Positions 11,011 through 24,247 of a stretch of 64,000 nt of DNA are shown here, one piece after another. The translations under genes and the position numbers were made by a program. The notes beneath the pieces were generated by a model, which saw only the letters and a program-made list of their open reading frames with translations, was not told where the DNA came from and ran no database searches. Where the stretch lies: NCBI GenBank assembly GCA_002900995.3, contig CM035312.1, positions 744,001 through 808,000 on the forward strand, in the 5' to 3' direction. Each line of letters begins with the position of its first letter. The first letter of the stretch is position 1. The DNA is from Ganoderma boninense (lineage: Eukaryota > Basidiomycota > Agaricomycetes > Polyporales > Polyporaceae).

Positions 11011-11296
11011 TACTACCTTGTGTGGGTTCTGACGGAACGATCGCCGGTTGTATATTGGGGACTTCTGATTCACGAGTACTCGAATCCCTCACCTTTCTGT
11101 CCTCGCGGACAACCCGCAGGGCTGCAGCAGGCGGATGAGGCCAGAGGGTTGCTATATGCGGGGCTGGATGAAGGGGGTGTGTGCATTACGTAATACGGGG
11201 TACCTGGAGAGTGGCTGCTTGAGCCTCGTCCGCGTTCGGTTCGCTTGCATCTCTCTCCTCGTCGGCATCGACGTTCTCCGCGACGTCGACCTCGCC

Positions 11297-14200
11297 ATGA
11301 TCTCCTCTTTACCAAAGCGGCCGGCCTCCACCTCACCGGACGCCGACCGCCCTTCGAAACGAATGGCCACGTCGTCCCCAGAAGAGGGCGAATTGGACGA
11401 CGCGACGCCTCCGCCAGTGGCAAGGTCCCCGTCTCCTCCAAAGACCTCGGCAAAACCCCAGGGCAAAGTTCCCTTCCCATTTAAAAAGAAGCCCTCGGCC
11501 CCGGAGAGTAGCACAAACGGCGCAACGAAGGAGAGGTCGGGCGTTTACGAGAGGGATGAGGAGCGGAGATTTCGGAACGAGGACAGGCGGGGGCGGTTTG
11601 GACTCCCTGCACGCCCTGAGCGGGTCGACGACCGCCACGGACGTTCGTGGGCTGGAGATAGGTGGGAACCGGGTCCAGAGAGGTATGACCATCCGCGCTG
11701 GGAGTCTCAGACTTACATCCCGGACTCTCGGGCATATGCTCGCGAACCCGAACGGAGACCATATCGGTCTCCCAGTCCACCTCGCCATCCAGAAAGGCGA
11801 CGGCCTTCGCCCTCGCGCTCGCCTCGGTCTCCCCGCTCTGTGTCCACTCCCCGCTCGCCGTTGACCCCGAGCTCGGCAAAGGAGAAGCATCGACTTCCGC
11901 CGTCTCGCCCCGTGCATCCAGACCCCGCGACTTACCGTGCAGTGTATGACCAAGACAGGTGGGGCGACGAAGAGGACCGTTGGAGACGCAGGCGAGATCC
12001 CCTGCGCGGGGACGGTTATGGCGACTACCGAGATCGCCGTGAAGGTCGGGGAAAGCAGCAACCTAAGCGTATTCGTGTGTCTGACCAAAAACGTTCAGAC
12101 CCCGCAGAAACATATGCGCTCAGGTCACCGTCGGAGGTTCGGCCGCAGAGTCCTCCTGCACGCCTCATTTCTCCCCGTGCGACACCAGACAGGCATGGCG
12201 TAGCAGAGGAAGAGAATGGCGAGCTGCAAGAATCTATACCGAACGGCCTTCCGCCTCCGGCGTCGGCGGACATGGGAGGGCTTCCTTCAAAGCCGCCAAC
12301 GCCATTAGACAGGCATTCTCCTCAAGCAATCCCTCCTTCCCTGGCAAGAATCGAATCCGGTCTTCGGACTACAGCGTCCGCAGTGCCGCCGGAGGCGTCC
12401 AAGAAGTCTTCTGACGGGCAGCCTATTGCTGCTGTGCGCCGCCCCAGACGCAAACCCGTCCACCGGACCAGAGATCAGGAGCAACAGGCGTATGGACGCG
12501 TCTTCGTGGGCTGTGGACAACAGGGCGATTATACCGTGATGACCAAGCTGGGAGAAGGTACCTTCGGGTGCGTTGCAATCCTGCGCTTCTCCGGTCGCTT
12601 CTTAACATCTCAGCTGACCGTCACCTGTAGAGAGGTGCATAAAGCAATACACCGCGACAAGGGCCATACGGTCGCCTTGAAGCGCATTCTCATGCATAAT
12701 GAGAAGGAGGGCATGCCTGTTACGGCTCTGCGTGAGATTAAGATTCTGAAGGCCCTGCGCCATTCGTGTATCGTTGACATTCTCGACATGTTTGTCGTCC
12801 GAAGTGCGTTGGGACTCGGTTTCATTTCACACTGTTCGCGTCCGCCGCGTTGCTTATACCTTATGCCAGGTCATGGCAAGGAGTCGCCGCTTTCGGTGTA
12901 CATGGTGTTCCCGTATATGGACCATGACCTTGCTGGCTTGCTCGAAAATGAACGCGTGAAGTTGACTCCCAGCCAAATCAAGCTGTATATGAAGCAGCTG
13001 TTGGAGGGCACCGAGTATATGCATCGGGTAGGCATCCTTTCCGCCGTCTCTATCCCACACGCAGGTGCTACAACTTCCGCAGAATCACATCCTGCATCGA
13101 GACATGAAAGCGGCGAACCTGCTCATCTCGAACGACGGATGCCTGAAGATCGCGGATTTCGGTCTTGCGCGTGCGTTCGACCCCAGCATCGTCAAGGTGA
13201 AGGAGGATGCACGAGGTAGGGAGCGCAAGTACACCAACTGTGTTGTTACACGGTGGTACCGTCCTCCCGAGCTTTTGCTGGGTGCGCGGCAATACGGCGG
13301 TGAGGTGGATTTGTGGGGCGTCGGGTAAGTTTTGCCTGCTGGTCCTTTCTCAACCGTAAGGATGGTAAGTGTTGGAGCCTGATCGTCGTTCGTCGTTCTA
13401 GCTGTGTATTGGGTGAGATGTTCTTCCGAAAGCCGATCTTGCCGGGAGCTTCGGACCTCGACCAGCTTGACAAGATCTGGCACCTTTGTGGGACACCAAA
13501 CTCACAAAGCTGGCCTGAGTACGAGTCACTCCCTGGCTGCGACGGTGTGAAGAACTTCCAATACCACCCTCGACGGTTACGCAAAACCTACGAGACGTAT
13601 GTTCCTTTCTGGCGAGTTCAAGTCGTTCAGACTCACAACATCCCACAGAATAGGTCCAGAGACCGTTGATCTCCTCGACAAGCTGCTGGTTTGTAACCCA
13701 AGGGAACGCCTGACCGCCTCACAGGCATTAGATCACGACTACTTCTGGACTGACCCCTTGCCCGCTGACCCCAAAACGTGGGTATCGTGCCTTTTTCCTG
13801 GTTTCGCGGGGCTGATCTTTATCCACGTAATTCAACGCATTGCTTGAATCACACAGGCTCCCCTCATATGAAGCATCCCACGAGTTCGACAAACGTGGCA
13901 GGCGCCACCAAGCCCCCGCGGCCCAAGCCGTTCAGCCTGGCGACGGCGCGCCCAGAGCATTGCCACTACCAGGCGGAATGGGCATGCACGGCCGTCCGCC
14001 TCCGCCTCGCGAGTCATTTCGAAACGGGCCACCCCCGATCCATTACGCACCTCCGCCACCTCCCATCCCGGGGCCAGGAATGGCGCCTGCGGTGTATGGA
14101 ACACACGCCCTTCCATACGTACCTCCGAGACAGTATCAGCCCGTCCCACCCCCTACCCTGCCCCCCATATCTCTGCGGCCGGGCCAACCCCCGCCGCAGA

Positions 14201-14376
14201 TCTTGCACATGCCCATGGTCCAGGCGTTGCCGCCCCCGCCGCAGCCGTACGGCAGGCTTCCTACCGGTCTGCCTCCGCGGCCCCCTGCGTCGGTCCCTAC
14301 AGGACGTCCGGGTGTCCCAATGCCTGGACATCGCCATGGCGGGTACGGCGGCGGAGGTGACCTAAACTACGGCTGA
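11297..14376 (+). CDS. BUR1: CDK9/BUR1-type cyclin-dependent kinase
   Basis: Seven exons (11297-12567, 12631-12803, 12870-13027, 13083-13324, 13402-13596, 13649-13777, 13857-14376) give 895 residues. The kinase domain starts near residue 413: GEGTFGEVHKA glycine loop, VALKRI lysine, [12 protein letters not shown] (the PITALRE-like C-helix), [10 protein letters not shown] catalytic loop, DFGLARAF, and [12 protein letters not shown] after the activation-loop Thr. HRDMKAAN and DFGLARAF are hallmarks of CDK9, which phosphorylates the RNA polymerase II CTD and Spt5 linker with a T/K-type cyclin to release paused transcription. Unlike short animal CDK9, it has a 400-residue Arg/Ser/Pro-rich N-terminus with many SP sites and a 170-residue Pro-rich tail. 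CDK12/CTK1 is the main alternative because of the RS-like arm, but the catalytic motifs favour CDK9/BUR1. Confidence 0.88.
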
Positions 14377-15055
14377 GCGTCGCGCTATGCACGCTCGCCT
14401 GCACTAAAGCTATTCGGCCCAGACTCTCGCTGTGTTTATATTGTTATCGATCTGCACATACTTTGTACCCGGCACATATACATAGTACATCACATCGTAT
14501 ATATCGCACCTCACTCACGTCGCGCATCCCACATCACATAGGCATCGGTGTTCATTATATACATATCGTCGTCGCTATTAACAACACAATTGTCTTGTCA
14601 TCCTTACTTAATCACTGTACAATCTCGAACAATGTGTGGGTTTTTTGCACCTCTAGAGCTTGTTCATTGGCCTCCGCCAGCCATCAGCCACTGTACATAA
14701 TAATCATGCTTGTCGTCCACTCGTATTGAGTAGAGAGATGGCCCCGAGTGGTGTAGGCTGGAGGAAGAAATTCCATAAAACATAATGATCACGAAAAGCT
14801 CCAGGTATACATGCACATGTTGTCGTACTGGTCGTCGAAAAAGCTTATTATGTACTCGTCGGGGATACATCTATTGGTCACTACACGTTCTGGCAAGTCC
14901 CGAAGAAGATAAGAGCGATGCAGTGGACACAGCAAGCAGGGGAAGATAGCAATGATACAGCATATATCGTCAGATGAGCAATGCATAACGTAGATGCGGG
15001 GTACGAGAGAAAGAAAGGACGAAGGCGAGAGACATGATGCGTAAAGAGAAAGATA
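14377..15055. other. Convergent intergenic region, AT-rich
   Basis: This is the 3' flank shared by BUR1 (plus) and PDS5 (minus). It is clearly more AT-rich than the coding sequence, with ATATATA-type stretches near 14500 and 14570, consistent with polyadenylation signals for both genes. No gene is seen. Confidence 0.55.
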
Positions 15056-18000
15056 TCAGCCGTCAGATGGTGCCGCTTTGGCTTGTCGCCTTGCGGCTCG
15101 TGCAGCTTGCTTCTTTGCTTGCGCCTGGGTTTGCTCAATCAGCGAACAATGAAGCGACTGAGCTAGAGAATCAGGACATACCCTCGTTCTTGTAGGACGC
15201 TCCTTCTTCTCCCCGTTGGCCTCCGCCTCCGATTCCTCGTCCGATTCGTCTTCGTCCTTCATAGGAGAAGTGGGTGGTTTCTCCCCGTCGTCATCTTCGG
15301 CCTCAGAATCAGACGGCTCAGATGCTTCGTCCGAATCATCGGTTTTCCGCTTCTTAGCTGGCCGTCCACGTCTGGCAGAGTGTCAGTATCCGTCTGGTCC
15401 AACCGCGACAAGAACAACACTCACTTAGCAGCCCCGTTCGTCTTGGGTACCGCAGCTTTGCGCTTGCCAGCAGGAGCGCGGGGTGCACGAGGTCTCTTCT
15501 CCTGTGTGAAAATATCAAAACAGATACGCAACCTGCATTGTTGGACATGAGCTAACCTTCGGCTCTGTAGCTTGCTTTGGTTGCTTCTCAGCGAGCCACA
15601 CCAGCGCATCTTCTGGCAGATACACCCTCTTCAGGATCTGAAAAGGGGAGAAACTTAGCTCGCATGTCACCCACGCCTAAAGGCCTAAAGTACCTCGTTA
15701 ACTGCCTCTGAGCTAGGCAGTGGTCGCAAGATGTCTGGCGGCAACCGCACTTTGCCCGGCCATGTCTCGAGGTTCCACGAGTGTGCCTTTGCGTGCGCTT
15801 TAATGATGTACTGCGCTAACTCGGCGCATGCATATAGGTTCTATGACGGCTTCATCAGCAATGTAAGACATAGAGAAGAATTCCGAGTCACTGTCTACCT
15901 CGCTGTAAGAATGTGACTCCGCGTCGCGGACTGTCTTCGACTTCAGAGCAATGTGATACAGCAGCGCGACATTATCGCTGGTTGCCACCAGATCCAGGAA
16001 GAACTGGATGTACCTGTTCAACGCATAGTGTGAGGATTGAGCGGGAACATCAGGATGACCTCACGTACTTCGCGATGTCTGGAAGGAACTCCTGCTCTAC
16101 CCTGAAGTCGGGATGATGCGCTAGCAGGTGAAGCAGCCGAATGAACGAATGCTCGAATCGTTCAAGCCTCACGGCTGGAAGATGTAGAACGAACGTCATT
16201 AGCACAAGAGCAGATAGCAGAGGGTTGAAGTCTTACGCTTCGGCATAGCTCGTAAGGCGAACAAAACATACGCTTGTGCTTTGCCCTTAACATCCGCCTC
16301 GGGGTCATGGACGGCAAGGAAGGGAACCATGTTGTACTGGATGGGGATCTTTCCCTTCGATAGTGCCACGACAAGCTTGTCCAAGAACGTCATGCGAACT
16401 TGATATACAGGGTCCTGTGTGGTTTGCATGCTGGGTTAGAGGAATACTTGTGGTCTTATAGAGTAGAGAACGGACCTGGATAGTGAGGGCGACCTGCACG
16501 AAATACTTCGACACTTCCTGTGCATAACCAGGTATTGCTGAAAGCCGAAGCAGCGAGGTTGATGACTGCAGCCGCAGCCGTGATTTGACGTAGGGACTAC
16601 GAGCTCAGTGTCAGTTTTTTTTTTTTCAAAACGCAATCCGAGGTATTGCTTACAGATCATTTGCATCTGCGGAAAACGAGCCCTCATGTTGCAACACAGT
16701 CGAAAACATCCGGATAACAGGTTGTGCGATTTCGAGAGCGGTCTCCGATCCTGCATGTGCTATGCAACGGTTGCGGCAGACCTTCAAGGCAAGGATCTTC
16801 GCACGTAAGCCGGTGGGCATAGCGTCGTCGTCCAACCAATCGTCATCTGTGTCCATCTGTAACCGCATGAGTAGAAGAGCATAACCATTCTCGGAAGTGC
16901 CCTACCACGTCCTCGTCCACATCCGGCACCGATCTGAGGACCTGCTTGACAAGGTACGCCATGATGACATCGCTCTTCTGCTCGAATGCGTCAGGCGCGC
17001 GGAGAGACAGCTGCGCCAGGACTGCGATATGAGCAACCAGTTTGTCCAGATCGACCTCTTCCAAATCGTCCGCTATCGACTACAACGTTCCAAGACCATC
17101 AGCCCGACAGCATACCAACTCATTTACGGCCAACGCACCTCCACAACCTGAGCACACAGCTGCTCCCCGTTCTTCATGCACGCGATCAGCCTCGACGCAA
17201 ACTTCGCATGTCTCGGGTTTGCGTCCATGACAAACCGCATGACTCGCTCGACCGTACGCCTGTCACATCGTCAGCTTCCACATCCTCTCGTCCACGAACC
17301 ACATATCAACGCACTTGTCGCTGGGCGCTATCTTCGCGTCCCACATCGCCGCTGCCGCGAGCGCATGGAGACACACCTCGACCAGCCGGGCGTTCTTCTC
17401 GTCCGCGATCGCCTTGGAGAACTCGCCGATATGCGCCTTGTACAGTGCAGGGCAGTGTTTCGAGACGAACGTCATCCACGTCTGCGCCGCGTGTGCCGCT
17501 TGCTGGGCGCGGCCCTCAGGCTCAGCCCCGCCCGCCCACATGGAGAATGACTGGTTGTTCTGGGATTGTGTCTGGGAGTAGGCAACGGAAGAGAGGGGCT
17601 CGGATCCTTTTTGGACGCGCTTGATGAGCGTGGGGATGGAGGACTGGTTGATGATGTGGAGGGAGGCACGGCGGAGGACGACGGTCATCGTGCCAACAAT
17701 GTTGGAGGAGGATTGCTCGACCCTGCGGAGGAACTCGCTCTGGACGTGTCATGAGCTTCAAGTAGACGGTGCATCATAGAAAAAGAGGAACGCACTCTAG
17801 CCTTGACCAAACCTTTCAAGTCAGTCTGCACGTCCATACATGTCTTCAACAACTTGTAAAGACGGCCTTCATTGAGCTGCGCGAAGGCTTGTAAATCTTC
17901 TGCTGCCTTCCCCGGCTCGGGAAATTGAGCTTAAATTCGACGGAATGAGTAACTGAAAGAACGCCACTGGGAACGAACAGAGAACATACCGACAGTAGCT

Positions 18001-20236
18001 TTGATCGCCGTATTGAGCTTCTCCGTTACAGCATCTTCGTTCTCGTCGATGACGCCACCCTGCGATGACGTAGGAATCAATTCAACGTCAGTTTCCAGTA
18101 ACAAAATGAAAACACCCACATTATAATCCGTACATGCCGTAATGAACTTGTCATATACCGAGGGTCGACTTGAGGAAAGATGTTAGCAATCATCACTTAT
18201 CTGCACTCGATTACTTACGCTCCCTTCAGGTTCGTGAAGCTTGTCAAGGTGTTCACGGCAACCTCGTCGAGATAGCGCATGGTGAGCAACAGACGGTCAG
18301 TCCATGCGACTTCGTCAACCTCAGATCCTTTTGAAGATGAGGAAGTGGGAAGGCTGGGTAGGGGAAGGATGAAATCGGTAATTGTCTGCTCCACGAGAGC
18401 CCTGTTGATCTGCAGGTGAGCGAAGCCTTCCGGCAAAAGCTTGATCTGACTGACTTGACTTCGCGGCTTATGGAGGCGCTGTGCAGAATGTGGTTGGGGA
18501 TCCATGAGAACTGCTTGATTGCAGCTGGATCGTTATTCTCGCTGTATGAGCGTCAGCTGATGTGGTTCACAAGCAGCACACGAACTAAACGTACATCTCG
18601 GGGTACGCAAGACTGTATAACCGGCCAATCGCGTGAAACGCCTCTATTCGGACGCTTTGCTGCCACGGGAACGCGGGCGTTAGCAACCACACCTCCATAC
18701 CCATACTTGAGTGTCTCACCTTCTTGTCCAGGCCACGACCGGCAACGTCCTTTAGCTGGTCCACAGAAACGTGGTGGAGCGCAGTCTCGTAGTCCAGTTG
18801 CCCAAAGAGCTTGCACACTGCCGCCCGAATCTTGTCGTCCGGATCGAGGAGTTTAAGGCGGAGCGCCTCTTCGGTTTCCTTGCGCATGTCTGGAAGGTTA
18901 ACAAGCACGCCCTTCATCTTCTCGACCCATGTCTGGCGCACAGCGATGTTCTTGTCGTTCATTCGTTTCAACCAGTGGGCCCATGTTGTCGGGTACTTTT
19001 GCACGAGATCCTGGCCCTGCTTGTCCGCAAACATCTCTCCGAGGGTCTGGGTGGCCATTAGGCGAAGCTGCAGCTGCTCCACGCGGAGCTCTTCCTCCAG
19101 CTGTGGGACGACATTGTGAAGGAGGGACGGACATGCGCGGTTTAGCTGTTGGATGAGGTCATGGGCTGTCTGCACTTCTTCGAACTCCTCCTCCCGCGCG
19201 CGGTCGACAATAATGTCGGTGAAATACTGGCAAACGTGTCGTTGGAGCTTATCTGAGGTGTGTTTGCAGACCGAGACGGCGAGACGATAGGACGGCTGAT
19301 CCATCCTCTGTGGGCACAGCGTCAGTCCTGGGTCACGCGAGCATTGCAGAACATGAATAGTAATGGTAGCTGCGTCCGACGTGAGACACATTGTCAGACT
19401 ATTGACAGTCTCGAGCAGGATTGAGGAAGAATTCGCTCCAGCTTTGGAGACCCTGAGCACGGAGGAGCGGGGTGCGGCGAACAGGCCGACGAGATCGTCG
19501 ACAGGGAACACAGCCCCGACGACCAGGGTCTTTGCACGAAACAAATAACCATCACGCCCACAACTCTCGAGCGCGCCACCTGAAGGAACAAGCGGTTGAA
19601 GAGAAGACGTACTGCGTTCTTGTCCGTAAACTGGGCCATGATAGTCTCCAGGACTTCGGGCGGCAAACTCGAACACTCTTCGATGAGAGCAATAAGGATA
19701 TCCGCCATGAACAGTTCGATCTTCTTCGCGAGGTCACGGCGCACGAGTCCGAAGAAGTCGCGGAAGACGTCGACCATGAGCTCGTCGCCGCTAGGGAGGT
19801 CGCAGACGAGAACCACACTTTTGACTGTAGACAGACATTCCAGGAGATGGAAGTATTCGTTGTAGTAGGCAGAGTCCGTGCCCTTGAGCCCAGTGGAGAG
19901 CTGCCTGAAGAAAAATTGGAAGATGTCGCGAAGCTCATTCTGAGTGTAGGGCGCGTCGGGCGCGTAGAGCCTGAGGAGGTCCGCTAGACAGCACGCGGTG
20001 TACGCCTTGACGCCGCGGTCCTTGTGGAGGAGGATGGAAGTGTTGATGAGATCCTTGCGGACGGGAGCGAGGGAGTTGACGTCGACGTGCTCCTGGTCCA
20101 TGTCTGCGAGCTCCTGGTGGAGCTGCTTGAGTTTCTTCTGGAGAGCATCGGTGGAGAGGCCCTTGCCGACGAGCTTGTCGCGGAACTTGAGCTTCTTTGG
20201 CGATGGGTGGCCTGCGGTGCGCGTCGTGGCGACCAT
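15056..20236 (-). CDS. PDS5: Sister chromatid cohesion protein PDS5
   Basis: A large multi-exon gene for a HEAT-repeat cohesin regulator of roughly 1,200 residues. PDS5 binds the Scc1/Rad21 kleisin and modulates cohesin loading, release and acetylation in the nucleus. Exon 1 (20236-19613) reads LVGKGLSTDALQKKLK, INTSILLHKDRGVKAYTAC and CLADLLRLYAPDAPYTQNEL, near-invariant in PDS5. It resumes at 19307 with MDQPSYRLAVSVC and KLQRHVCQYFTDIIVD, then FGQLDYETALHHV, IKQFSWIPNHIL and SDVIMAYLVKQVLRS downstream. The C-terminus is acidic then Lys/Ala-rich (ending AAPSDG), as usual for fungal PDS5. Start ATG 20236 begins MVATTRTAGH. The first intron (19612-19308, 305 nt) is unusually long. It is divergent from NAA15. 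A few internal splice sites, for example near 18430, are ambiguous. Confidence 0.92.
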
Positions 20237-20486
20237 CGGAGAGGGCGGGGAGACAGGAGGCGGGGCGAGTCCCGGGAGAGTGACAGAGGAGATGGAGTGG
20301 AGTGCAGCAGCGCGAGGCTGAGAGAAGGCGCGTCGCGCGTTGTTGTCCCGTGTTTGACCTGCGCGCTCTCGACTTGCGCACTCCGCAAAGGTCGCACTCT
20401 CAAATATTCGAGCTGTGGCTGCCCCAGCCATATCTGCCTTTTGGCTCGACGCCGTCGCTGTCCTTGCCTTCCTCCTCGCATTCGTC
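20237..20486. promoter_or_regulatory. Divergent promoter PDS5 / NAA15
   Basis: Only 250 bp separate the two start codons, so the core promoters and both 5' UTRs share this interval. I see no TATA box. Confidence 0.55.
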
Positions 20487-23400
20487 ATGCCGCCTGCCGG
20501 AATACCGCCAGCCAGAGCCCTTCCCTCCAAGGAGTCCAGTCTCTTCAAGGAGGTCCTCCATTACTACGAGGACAGGCAACTCAAGAAGGGTCTCAAGGCT
20601 GCCGATTCCATCCTCAAAAAGTTCCCAAACCATGGTGGTATGTCATTTTAGAATTAAAGCCATTCGCGAAGACCCATCTCACTTGTGCTATAGAAACCTT
20701 GTGCATGAAAGGCCTTATTCTTACCCACCTCGGACGGCGCGAGGAAGGTCTCGAGCTCGTGAAGCAAGGCGTCCGCCTCGACCTCACATCACATATATGC
20801 TGGCACGTCTTTGGCCTCATCCAGAAAGGCCAGAAAAACTATGAGGAAGCACTCAAATCCTACACGCAAGCGTTGCGATTTGACAAGGTCAGATGCACTA
20901 TATTTATTCTGTGCATATACGCATGCCGTCAGGACAGAGCCCCCTTCATCGCGTCCCTCAGCCACCACGCGTCTGGTAGTCATGTCCGATGGGCTCTCAT
21001 GCTTCCGCCTGCTTGCGCTACGCATAGCTTGACGCCAACGTTTGCGGCTAGGCTCAAGCGATCGTCACCGAGAGCACGTCCACATGCTATACCCGAGGTT
21101 GGCCACATCCTGTGCGACCCTGCGCCTTGACTTGCAATTTTCCCCGTGCGACCACACGCAATGCAAATACGCAGTCTATCGCATTCCATCCTGCCGGATC
21201 TGTTCTAGTCGTGGAGCCTGCTTCTCCGGCGTTCCTAGGTTACCGATTTCGTCCATCGGATCGGAGCACTGACTCCCAATGTATGCGTTTCTAGGAAAAC
21301 ATGAACATCCTCCGAGATGCCGCGCACCTGCAGACGCAGTTGCGGCTTTACGACGGTCTCGTCGAGACACGCCACACTCTCCTCCGATTGCGGCCCCAGC
21401 TACGGCAGAATTGGATCGCGCTCGCTGTCGCGTACCACCTGAGCGGCAACCTTGCGGAGGCGAAAACCGTGCTTGAGCAGTTCGAGCGCATTGTCAAGGT
21501 GCGTACGGCGGCGTGTCTCCTATAGAATCCCTGTGACAGGACATCCGAACGCATACCTACAGAATGTGCCCGACTATGACGTCGAAATGTCCGAAGTGCT
21601 GTTGTACCATGTCCGTGTGCTTGAAGACCTCGGAGAGTACACCGAAGCACTCACCCTCTTGGACGCCAACGCCAAGTCGCGCGCGATCATTGACAGGGTC
21701 GCGATCCAGGAGTTCCGAGGTGAGCCGGGCACATGCATGGTGAGTGGGCCGGGATACTCAAGACGGCTCGACCACCAGCACGTATCCTGTCGAAGGCGGG
21801 CAAAGACGAGGCGCAACAGGCGTGGCAGGGGCTGATCGAGCAGAATGCAGACTGCTATGATTATTATAAGGGTTACCTCTCAAGTCGTGGTATTGACGTT
21901 GGTAGGTGGTTAACTCCTTGTGAAATGCAGCCTCCTGCCTGACTTGGAGTGTAGATGCTATTACGGACGAAAACCGTGATAAAGCCCTGCAGAGCTTGCA
22001 CGACTTCTCTCAGCAGTTCTCGAAGGCGTCCGCGCCGCTTCGGATGGCCCTTGAGCTAGCCTCGGGTTAGTATGTCGCTCCTCTACCTCTAGACCATCCA
22101 CCTTATGACCTACCCAGGTGATAAGTTCGCGGAACTCGTCCAGCCCTACCTCAAGACCCGTCTAGAGAAGGGCGTCCCCTCCCTCTTTGCAGATGTCAAA
22201 TCGCTCTACCGTTCCTCAGATAAGCGCGATGCGATCGAATCCGCGGTCACCTCCCTCATCTCCACCCTCCAACATTCCCCCACTGTCCCCTCGCCACCAG
22301 ATACCGACCCTACCGAGTACATTTGGGCGCTCTACTTCCTTGCACAGCATTATTCCTTCCTCGGTAACCACAAGAAGGCCGTCGAACTTCTCGACGAGGC
22401 GATCGCGCATACCCCCACCTTGCCCGAGCTGTACATGTTCAAGGCACGGGTCCTGAAGCGGGCAGGTGATCCGTTCGGTGCCGCGAAGAACATGGATCTG
22501 GCGCGGACGCTGGACCTGCAGGACCGGTTCTTGAACACCAAAGCAGGCAAGTACCGCTTGCGGGCAGGCCTTGTCGAGGAGGCCGTCGAATTGTTTGGTT
22601 TGTTCACGAAGGTAAGCAGACGCGCTAGGCACCGCTCGCTGTGCGCCTCTTGCGCCCGCTGACTTTGCTTGGTTCAGAAAGACGCCCAGAGTCCATCACA
22701 CGACCTCGAGGATATGCAGTCGCTCATCTACCTCACGGAGGAGGCCGACGCGCAGCTGAGGAACGGTAACCTGGCGATGGCGCTCAAGAAGTACGACGCG
22801 ATCCACAAGGTCTTCGACGTCTTCGAGGACGATCAGTTCGACTTCCATGGATATTCCGTGCGGAAGTTCACCGTCAACATTTACATGAAGTCAGTCGTCC
22901 ATTCCTGTGCACTGATTGGGTTATGTTGTCTTCTAACGAGGGTTTATGGCAGCTTGATCGAATGGGAGGATACGCTGCGCTCGCATCCTGCGTACGTACA
23001 TTCAGCTATCGAGGCGTCTCGAGTACGTGTTTTTCGCTCAAAGTTCTTCTTACGCTCCGCTCTGAAGCTCGGGTTAGATATTGGTCAGAGTGTACGACGA
23101 CCCGAAGTTGGTCTCAAAGCCGTCATCTGAGTGTATGCGTCATCTGTACCCTCTGCTCTTGACGGTTCTCACCTGGGAAATCTTCCCCCTGTAGCTGAAC
23201 TCTCGAGCGCCGAGAAGAAGGCGAAAAAGAAGGCTAAAAAGGCTGAGAAGAAGGTTCAGGAGGAGGCCAAGAAGGGTCTGTTTATCCTCTCACGTTTGTT
23301 CACCTCCTTCATGAATTTATTTGCCCATGCAGCGAACCCTAATGCGACGAACGAAGACAAGGGTCTTGACGTCAGCCCGCCCAAGGACGAGGATCCGGAT

Positions 23401-24247
23401 GGAACAAAGCTCCTGCAAGGTCCAGATCTGCTCGAACGCGCAGCGAAAGTCCTGAAGCCATTGATCACCATGGCGAAGGACAACGTCGATGCATGGTTCG
23501 CAATCTACGACGTTGCGATCCGGCGAAGTGCGCTCCCTGGCTTGCGAATGTTCTCATCAATAGCGGTGTCTGACGCCTTGTTGACTGACGCAGAGAAGTA
23601 TCTGCAAGCTGTTCAAGCATTGAATCATGCGCATGCACTGAACGCAGACTCGCCAGAGCTGCACATCCGTGTAGTAGACTTGAAACGGAGGTGTACGTTC
23701 CGGTCCTGTTTCACTTCGGCCCGTCTCCCTAACAGCCTGCTTCGACATAGGGCTATCACTCTCGGAGAAGCCGTCTGAGGATACCTCGTCCGCCGCGTCG
23801 TCTGCCATCCTCAAGCTCTTGCCGGATGAGGTATCAATGGAGGTGTTCAACTCGCAGTACCTTCAGCGTCACTCTTCCCGAGCGGACGCAATCCTCGCAG
23901 CTGCCAAGGTCTCGCGGACACTGGGCGCGCCCCGAGAAGAGGTCGAGGCTTCACTCTTCAATGCGCTGAACGCCGACGTAGAACTGAAGCTCGAGGTGAG
24001 CTCGCTTTTGGTTGCTCATGTCCGACGGGTCACTCAAGCTTGACCCCAGACCGCATTGGCGATCGTCGCGTTCCTGTCCGAGATCCAGTCGCCGCGCGAG
24101 GAAGAGTTCCGCACTGCGTGCCGAGGGAAGTTTGAGTTGTCGACTCTCTTCCTGACGCCGGCGGACCTTGTTGCTGCACGGAAGGCTGTCGTGCAGAAAG
24201 ATCCAGTGGCGGAAGCCGTAGAGGACAAGGCGGAGGTGATCAGTTGA
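20487..24247 (+). CDS. NAA15: N-terminal acetyltransferase A auxiliary subunit
   Basis: A multi-exon gene (about 850-900 residues) for the NatA scaffold that anchors the catalytic NAA10 to ribosomes for co-translational N-terminal acetylation. After MPPAGIPPAR it reads LPSKESSLFKEVLHYYEDRQ, then KKGLKAADSILKKFPNHGET and LCMKGLILTHLGRREEGLEL. TPR-like helical repeats continue through YEEALKSYTQALRFDKENM, QNWIALAVAYHL, CYDYYKGYLSSRGID and YIWALYFLAQHYSFLG. A Lys-rich segment (EKKAKKKAKKAEKK) near 23210 and WFAIYDVAIRRS near 23495 match the family's C-terminal half. ATG 20487 gives the canonical short N-terminus; ATGs further 5' in the frame would add an unlikely hydrophobic leader. The intron at 20888-21294 is 407 nt, far longer than the others. 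The stop is at 24245-24247. Confidence 0.93.

Noticed and set aside
19308..19612. Possible C/D-box snoRNA in the PDS5 intron (GTGATGG and GTCTGAC)
   Set aside because: Box C is imperfect, and the boxes are not flanked by a terminal stem at the expected distance.
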